Below are positions 34,622 through 38,977 of a stretch of DNA of 38,977 bases, piece by piece; the first letter of the stretch is position 1; every line of letters starts with the position of its first letter. A program made the translations under genes and the position numbers. The stretch comes from Pseudomonadales bacterium (GTDB taxonomy: Bacteria > Pseudomonadota > Gammaproteobacteria > Pseudomonadales > Pseudohongiellaceae), in assembly GCA_022819645.1 (NCBI GenBank), contig JAJEGU010000056.1, positions 1 through 38,977 on the forward strand, given 5' to 3'. Below the pieces are notes generated by a model. The model searched no databases. It was not told where the DNA came from and saw nothing but the letters and a program-made list of their open reading frames with translations.

Positions 34622-37108
34622 ATGTCACTCCGTATTCTGCTGTCCGGCCTCACCCTGATTTTCAGCCTGCCGGCGCTGTCCCAGGTTCCCATCATCCAGC
34701 CCGGCCCGCCGGGGGAGCCGAGCCGCCAGATCAGCGCCGAGGAAGCTTCGGACCTCGCTGGCCTCAAGTTCTCCGAGGCCGATGTACATTTCATGCGGGG
34801 CATGATTTCCCATCATCGCCAGGCCATGGAGATGAGCGCCCTGGTGGACGCCCGCAGCAACCGGGAAGCCGTCGAAGCGCTGGCACAGCGGATTTCACTT
34901 TCCCAGGAAGACGAAATCGACATGATGGCGGGCTGGCTCGAAGACCGGGGGATTGAACCGCCGGCGGCGGACGCCCATCACGGCGGCGATTTCGACTTGA
35001 TGCCCGGTATGTTGACCGCCGGGGAATTCGAGCAGTTGGAAGCCGCCGAAGGATTCGCCTTCGATTCGCTGTTCCTGCAATTCATGATCGACCACCACGA
35101 AGGCGCCCTGGAAATGGTGGATACCCTGCTCGACCAGCCGGGTTCGGCCCAGGATTCAGAGCTGTATCGTTTCACCTCGGATGTCACTTCGGATCAGACC
35201 AGCGAAATCGAACGCATGAATACCATGCTTTCCGGCTTTTCTCCGGATCCCCGGGTCGCCCTCTCCGCCGGTTTTCGGGACGCCGGCGAAGCCGCATTGA
35301 ACATGGCCCTGGTGGCTTCCCTGCCGAAACCCGAAGGATTCTTCGACCCGGCCAACCCTGGCGGACTGCCCAATCGCGAAGGCCGGGACGAGGAAGCCCT
35401 GGCGCCGGACCCGAACGCCGACGCCGAGCCAGACGCCGAGCCGGTCAGCGACCCGGGCACCGGTCAGAACGTGCAGGAGACTCCCGTCGCCGAAGACGAG
35501 GAGGAAGACGAGAATTCCGAGCCGCGCCCCTCCCTGCTCAATTTCGGCAATACCGACCTGGTGTTCGCCGGCAATGTGCTCGTGGCGGGCAGCTACCACG
35601 GTTTCAATGCCTACGACATCAGCAATCCCACGGCGCCCCGGCTGCTCAGTTCGGTGGTCTGCCCCGGCGGCCAGGGCGATGTGTCCATCGTGGGCGACCT
35701 GCTGATCATGTCGGTGGAGCAGACCCGGGGCCGCCTCGACTGTGGCCTGCAGGGCGTTGCCGAGCCGGAAAGCGAGGAGCGCTTTCGCGGCATCCGTATC
35801 TTCGATGTCAGCGATTTCAGCCTGCCGCAGCAAGTGGGCGCGGTACAGACCTGCCGCGGCTCGCACACCCACACCGTGGTCACCGATCCGGGCGACGACG
35901 GCAATATCTACGTGTACGGCTCGGGCACGAGTTCAGTGCGCTCGGAAGACGAACTCGCCGGCTGCAGCGACCAATCGCCTTTCGAGAATCCCGAATCGGC
36001 GCTGTTCCGCATCGACGTGATCCAGATACCCGTGGCCGCTCCCGGCAACGCCCGGGTGGTCAATCGCCCCTTCATCTTCTCCGACCCTGAAACCGGCATT
36101 GCCGCGGGGCTCTGGGAAGGCGGCGATCACGGCCCCGACACCCAGACCACGCGCATCACCAATCAGTGCCATGACATCACCGCCTTCCCGGAAATCGGCC
36201 TGGCGGCGGGCGCCTGTTCCGGCAATGGCATCCTGCTCGATATCTCCGACCCGACCAATCCGGCGCGAATCGATGAAGTCATCGACCCGGGCTTTGCCTA
36301 CTGGCATTCGGCGACTTTCAACAATGACGGCAGCAAGGTGATCTTCACCGATGAATGGGGCGGCGGCGGGCGGCCCCGTTGCCGCGCCCAGGACCCTTTG
36401 AACTGGGGCGCGGACGCCATTTACGACATAGTCAACGGCCAGATGGAGTTCCGCAGCCATTACAAGATGTCGGCGCCCCAGAGCGAAACCGAAAACTGCG
36501 TGGCTCACAATGGCTCCCTGGTGCCGGTTCCCGGTCGCGACATCTTCGTCCAGGCCTGGTATCAGGGCGGGGTTTCGGTAGTGGATTTCACCGATTCCGA
36601 AAACCCGGTGGAAATCGCCTTCTTCGACCGCGGCCCACTGGATGAGGAAGAGCTGATCACTGCCGGATACTGGTCCACCTACTGGTACAACGGCTATATC
36701 TACGGCACCGAAATCGCCCGGGGCCTGGATGTGCTGCAATTGCAGCCCAGCGATTTCCTCACGGAAAACGAAATCGCCGCAGCTTCGCTGCCACACGGCA
36801 CAGTCACATTCAATGCCCAGCAGCAGACCATGTTCCGCTGGCCCTCCGAGCCGGTGGTCGCCAGGTCCTATCTCGACCAGTTGGCCCGGGGCGACGCCCT
36901 GGGCGGCAATCAGCGGCAGGCCCTGAGCGACGCCCTCGATGCGGCCCAGGACGCCCTCGACCGCGGCGCCCGCGACAATGACGCCGCCGACCGGCTGGAA
37001 GAACTCGCCGGGGAAACCGAATCCGCCTCGGCCTCCGTCTCGGGTGCCGACCGTGACCGCCTGCTCGCCCTGGCCGAAACCATGAACGGAATTGCGGATC
37101 GGCTGTGA
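34622..37108 (+). CDS. Exported DUF305-LVIVD propeller fusion protein
   Basis: An 828-residue exported protein. Residues 1-21 are a signal peptide. Residues about 50-210 form a DUF305 (ferritin-like four-helix) domain with both histidine motifs, HFMRGMISHHRQAMEM and FMIDHHEGALEMV, which bind metal in relatives linked to copper. A Pro/Asp/Glu-rich linker follows (about 370-440). Residues about 290-720 resemble an LVIVD-type propeller (GNVLVAGSYHGFNAYDISNP; GNGILLDISDPTNPARI). The last 90 residues are a helical Ala/Asp/Leu-rich tail. The open frame extends back into lptG in another frame; the ATG at 34622 follows GGAGACGCACCC and starts the signal peptide. Metal binding or extracellular display is inference. 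Confidence 0.85.
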   Translation: MSLRILLSGLTLIFSLPALSQVPIIQPGPPGEPSRQISAEEASDLAGLKFSEADVHFMRGMISHHRQAMEMSALVDARSNREAVEALAQRISLSQEDEIDMMAGWLEDRGIEPPAADAHHGGDFDLMPGMLTAGEFEQLEAAEGFAFDSLFLQFMIDHHEGALEMVDTLLDQPGSAQDSELYRFTSDVTSDQTSEIERMNTMLSGFSPDPRVALSAGFRDAGEAALNMALVASLPKPEGFFDPANPGGLPNREGRDEEALAPDPNADAEPDAEPVSDPGTGQNVQETPVAEDEEEDENSEPRPSLLNFGNTDLVFAGNVLVAGSYHGFNAYDISNPTAPRLLSSVVCPGGQGDVSIVGDLLIMSVEQTRGRLDCGLQGVAEPESEERFRGIRIFDVSDFSLPQQVGAVQTCRGSHTHTVVTDPGDDGNIYVYGSGTSSVRSEDELAGCSDQSPFENPESALFRIDVIQIPVAAPGNARVVNRPFIFSDPETGIAAGLWEGGDHGPDTQTTRITNQCHDITAFPEIGLAAGACSGNGILLDISDPTNPARIDEVIDPGFAYWHSATFNNDGSKVIFTDEWGGGGRPRCRAQDPLNWGADAIYDIVNGQMEFRSHYKMSAPQSETENCVAHNGSLVPVPGRDIFVQAWYQGGVSVVDFTDSENPVEIAFFDRGPLDEEELITAGYWSTYWYNGYIYGTEIARGLDVLQLQPSDFLTENEIAAASLPHGTVTFNAQQQTMFRWPSEPVVARSYLDQLARGDALGGNQRQALSDALDAAQDALDRGARDNDAADRLEELAGETESASASVSGADRDRLLALAETMNGIADRL

Positions 37109-37151
37109 ATCCCGATAGCAAGGAATCTGACGGGAGAATCGCAGTACGGCG

Positions 37152-37394
37152 ATGAGAATCACGCGAGCCGAACTGCGCGACCCCACCCGCTGGATACTCG
37201 GGTTTTCCGTTGCGACGATAGCCTTCGACAGCTATGCCTTTCGCGGGCATGAACTCGACGACGGTCTGATTTACGCGCGTTACATCCAGAATCTGATCGA
37301 GGGCAAGGGCTTCGTCTACAATGTGGGCGAAGCCGTGAATGGCCTCACCTCGCCGCTGTTTGCCTACCGATATCTGCCGCAAAATGGCGATTGA
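37152..37394 (+). pseudogene. Collapsed polytopic glycosyltransferase-like gene
   Basis: The 80-residue frame begins like a large membrane glycosyltransferase of the GT-C/mannosyltransferase type: one hydrophobic segment, then DDGLIYARYIQNLIEGKG, VYNVGE and VNGLTSPLF, a motif usually at residues 40-70 of proteins of more than 400 residues. Directly after SPLF it ends in AYRYLPQNGD and a stop. That stop overlaps the ATG of the next frame, as coupled genes normally do, so the stop may be the original one and the middle of the gene lost. The product as written cannot be a working transferase. Family identity comes from the motif only. Confidence 0.6.
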
Positions 37395-37650
37395 GTCGGA
37401 TACGCCACTGTTTGTGGATCTCGATGGGACCCTGATCCGCACTGATCTGCTGTTCGAGTCGCTGCTGCGTCTGGTTCGGCGCAATCCGCTCTGCCTGTTC
37501 CTGATCCCCCTGTGGCTGCTGCTCGGCCGCATCTGGCTGTTCGCCCGATCCGGCAAGCTCCACGAAGACCCGGTACTCTTCGCCGTCGAAGACCGCCTCA
37601 GCCAACTGCTGGTCCTCGCCGCGGGCAGCCTCATCTGGCTGGCCGCCTGA
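37384..37650 (+). pseudogene. Collapsed HAD-UbiA prenyltransferase-like gene
   Basis: The 88-residue frame starts like the HAD phosphatase domain of HAD-UbiA fusion proteins (PLFVDLDGTLIRTDLLFESL, LRLVRRNPLCLFLIPLWLLL) and ends like the last helix of the UbiA part (SGKLHEDPVLFAVEDRLSQL). Only the first roughly 45 and the last roughly 40 residues of a protein of about 480 residues seem to remain, joined in frame near 37520-37550. HAD-UbiA proteins are linked to polyprenyl-phosphate sugar transfer. DLDGT, the HAD nucleophile motif, is intact but no other catalytic motif is left. Its ATG overlaps the stop of the previous collapsed gene. Confidence 0.6.
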
Positions 37651-37757
37651 GCCGCAGCTTTCCGGCCTATTGATTATTGGAGGCGGGTGGATTAGCTTCA
37701 GGGGCTGAATTCTTCATTCGCCGGGGTTTGTCGGCACAGTTCACACGGGAGTCGAAG

Positions 37758-38750
37758 ATGCGGAAAATTGTTGTAGTGACCAGTTGCATACTGGCCCTGT
37801 TCGCCGCTGGCGCGCTGGCCCAGAGTGACTGGGAGCCGCCGCGGACGCCGTCGGGCCACCCGGACTTCCAGGGATTCTGGACCAATGCTTCGCTGACCAC
37901 CCTGCAGCGCGCCGCCAATTACGAGGAATTCGGCCTGGTGATTCCCGCCGGGCTGCTTGAGGATGTGACCCGCAACAATCACCAGAACGTGCGCCAGGCC
38001 ACCGACGACAATCAGGTGCAGGGAGAATTGCCCGATGGCAGCGACCTCGCCAGGGGCCGGGGCTACAACGCCTTCTGGGTTGATCCGGGATCGCGCTTTG
38101 GCGTAATCGACGGGCAGGCGCGCACCTCATGGATCACCTACCCGGAAAGCGGCCGAATCCCGTTCTCCGAACAGGGCAACCGGTTGCGCCGGGATTACCG
38201 GGCGAGGTTTTCCGGCGATCACGGCCCGGAAGGCCGCGCACTCGGCGAGCGCTGCATCATCGGCTTTGGCGGCACCGGCGGGCCGCTGATGAAAAATGTG
38301 TTATACAACAACCTGTACCAGTTCGTGCAGACCGATGACTACCTGATGATCCTGGTGGAGATGGTCCACGACGCCCGCATCATCCCCATCGGCGGCGAGC
38401 GCCGCCCGGCGGAACTTGCGCCCTGGTTCGGCGACTCCGTGGCGAACTGGGAAGGCGACACCCTGGTGATCGAAACCGTCAACCTGCACCCCCTGCAGGC
38501 GCCCCAGAGCGCCGCGCCGGTTACCGGACAGGGCCGGATCACCGAACGCCTGACCCGAATCTCCGAAGGCGAAATCCACTACGAGTTCAGCGTTTCCGAC
38601 CCGGTCTACTACACCCGGGACTGGGGCGGCGAGATGGTCTTCAACGCCACCGACACCATGCCCTACGAATACGCCTGCCACGAAGGCAACTACGGCCTGG
38701 AAGGAATCCTCGCCGGCGCCCGCAGACTGGAGTTGCTGAGGGAAGATTAG
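37758..38750 (+). CDS. Exported protein of unknown function
   Basis: A 330-residue exported protein. Residues 1-21 are a signal peptide (IVVVTSCILALFAAGALAQ). The mature part begins PRTPSGHPDFQGFWTNASLT, a pattern (G-x-PD-x-x-G-x-WTN) shared by a large group of uncharacterised secreted proteins from environmental bacteria. A later segment, WFGDSVANWEGDTLVIETVN, is also typical of that group. No enzyme motif is recognised. GGGAGTCGAAG before ATG 37758 supports the start; the open frame extends upstream to a TTG at 37677 that lacks these features. It is a single gene after the two collapsed genes. Confidence 0.8.
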   Translation: MRKIVVVTSCILALFAAGALAQSDWEPPRTPSGHPDFQGFWTNASLTTLQRAANYEEFGLVIPAGLLEDVTRNNHQNVRQATDDNQVQGELPDGSDLARGRGYNAFWVDPGSRFGVIDGQARTSWITYPESGRIPFSEQGNRLRRDYRARFSGDHGPEGRALGERCIIGFGGTGGPLMKNVLYNNLYQFVQTDDYLMILVEMVHDARIIPIGGERRPAELAPWFGDSVANWEGDTLVIETVNLHPLQAPQSAAPVTGQGRITERLTRISEGEIHYEFSVSDPVYYTRDWGGEMVFNATDTMPYEYACHEGNYGLEGILAGARRLELLRED

Positions 38751-38765
38751 CTTTCTGGCCTTTCC

Positions 38766-38802
38766 GTCATTCTGCGCGGAGCGAAGCGTAGCCGCAGAAT
38801 CT
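38766..38802 (+). repeat. GTCATTCTGCGCG-type repeat
   Basis: A full copy (GTCATTCTGCGCGGAGCGAA and following AGCGTAGCCGCAGAATC). It lies directly after the last gene and next to the right copy of the 98-base repeat. Confidence 0.7.
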
Positions 38803-38819
38803 CACGCAGGGGCCGTTAA

Positions 38820-38917
38820 GGAAGCTCTGATCAAGTCAGAGCTTCCCTGCGGCACATGGAAGTGCCGCCGAATTCGATGGCGTAAGCCATTGAATTCGGG
38901 AGCAAAACAAAACCACG
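38820..38917 (-). repeat. 98-base palindrome-rich repeat, right copy
   Basis: The reverse complement of 1-98 with about two differences, aligned without gaps. It holds the same three hairpins. It continues outwards into the AT-rich module (38902-38946) that recurs at 188-232. Confidence 0.85.
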
Positions 38918-38936
38918 CTTTTGTTTTGCGATAATG

Positions 38937-38960
38937 AAAAACTCCACGGATGGAGTTTTT
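38937..38960. terminator. Bidirectional terminator-like hairpin
   Basis: AAAAACTCCA and TGGAGTTTTT pair perfectly around a CGGA loop. The A and T tracts on both sides give the form of a two-way intrinsic terminator. It belongs to the outer part of the repeat unit, so the repeat may work as a transcription terminator. Confidence 0.5.
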
Positions 38961-38977
38961 CAGTGAGGAAGGATCCG

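Overview
The window looks like a complete or nearly complete contig from the chromosome of a Gram-negative, high-GC bacterium. The outer-membrane LPS exporter pair lptF/lptG, the Sec-secreted beta-propeller proteins, a DUF305-LVIVD protein, a 3-methylmercaptopropionyl-CoA-dehydrogenase-type acyl-CoA dehydrogenase and a Baeyer-Villiger-type flavoprotein suggest a proteobacterium, most likely an environmental or marine gammaproteobacterium; the taxon is inference. Both ends lie in the same 98-base repeat, in opposite orientation, which is what is expected when an assembly stops at dispersed repeats. No rRNA, tRNA or CRISPR array was recognised.

Layout. 1-338: a string of palindromic repeat modules. 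339-13895: housekeeping and secreted proteins: cysQ, a rhodanese and an APC permease (minus strand), a secreted FG-GAP/VCBS propeller and an NHL propeller that overlap by ATGA, a DUF4153 membrane protein, a 1484-residue secreted protein joining plant-type leucine-rich repeats to a zinc metalloprotease, a ZIP metal transporter and a gamma-class carbonic anhydrase. 14140-16023: an orphan coiled-coil protein. 16045-18550: a secreted metallo-beta-lactamase-fold protein and a flavin monooxygenase. 18656-19289: a VapBC-like toxin-antitoxin pair.

19399-29089 is a defence island. Its left edge is a gene fragment and a strong hairpin. Six minus-strand genes follow in one tight series: type III restriction subunit (Res), a DUF1016/YhcG PDDEXK nuclease, type III methyltransferase (Mod), then a DUF262 protein, a DUF3696-type AAA ATPase and an unrecognised protein. 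Neighbours overlap or lie within about 30 bases. The last three genes are clearly poorer in GC (about 43-45% on single lines I counted) than Res (about 50%) and the flanking chromosome (about 67%), so a three-gene cassette of different origin seems to have been attached behind a type III restriction operon. This trio is the best candidate for an undescribed system. The C-terminus of its last protein resembles that of the orphan coiled-coil protein at 14140-16023.

29229-38750 returns to chromosomal character: a nitronate monooxygenase-like protein, a divergent acyl-CoA dehydrogenase, lptF-lptG, a DUF305-LVIVD fusion, two adjacent genes that each look like a large gene with its middle deleted, and a secreted protein of unknown function. 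Two families of intergenic palindromic repeats recur throughout, including one 158-base MITE-like element.
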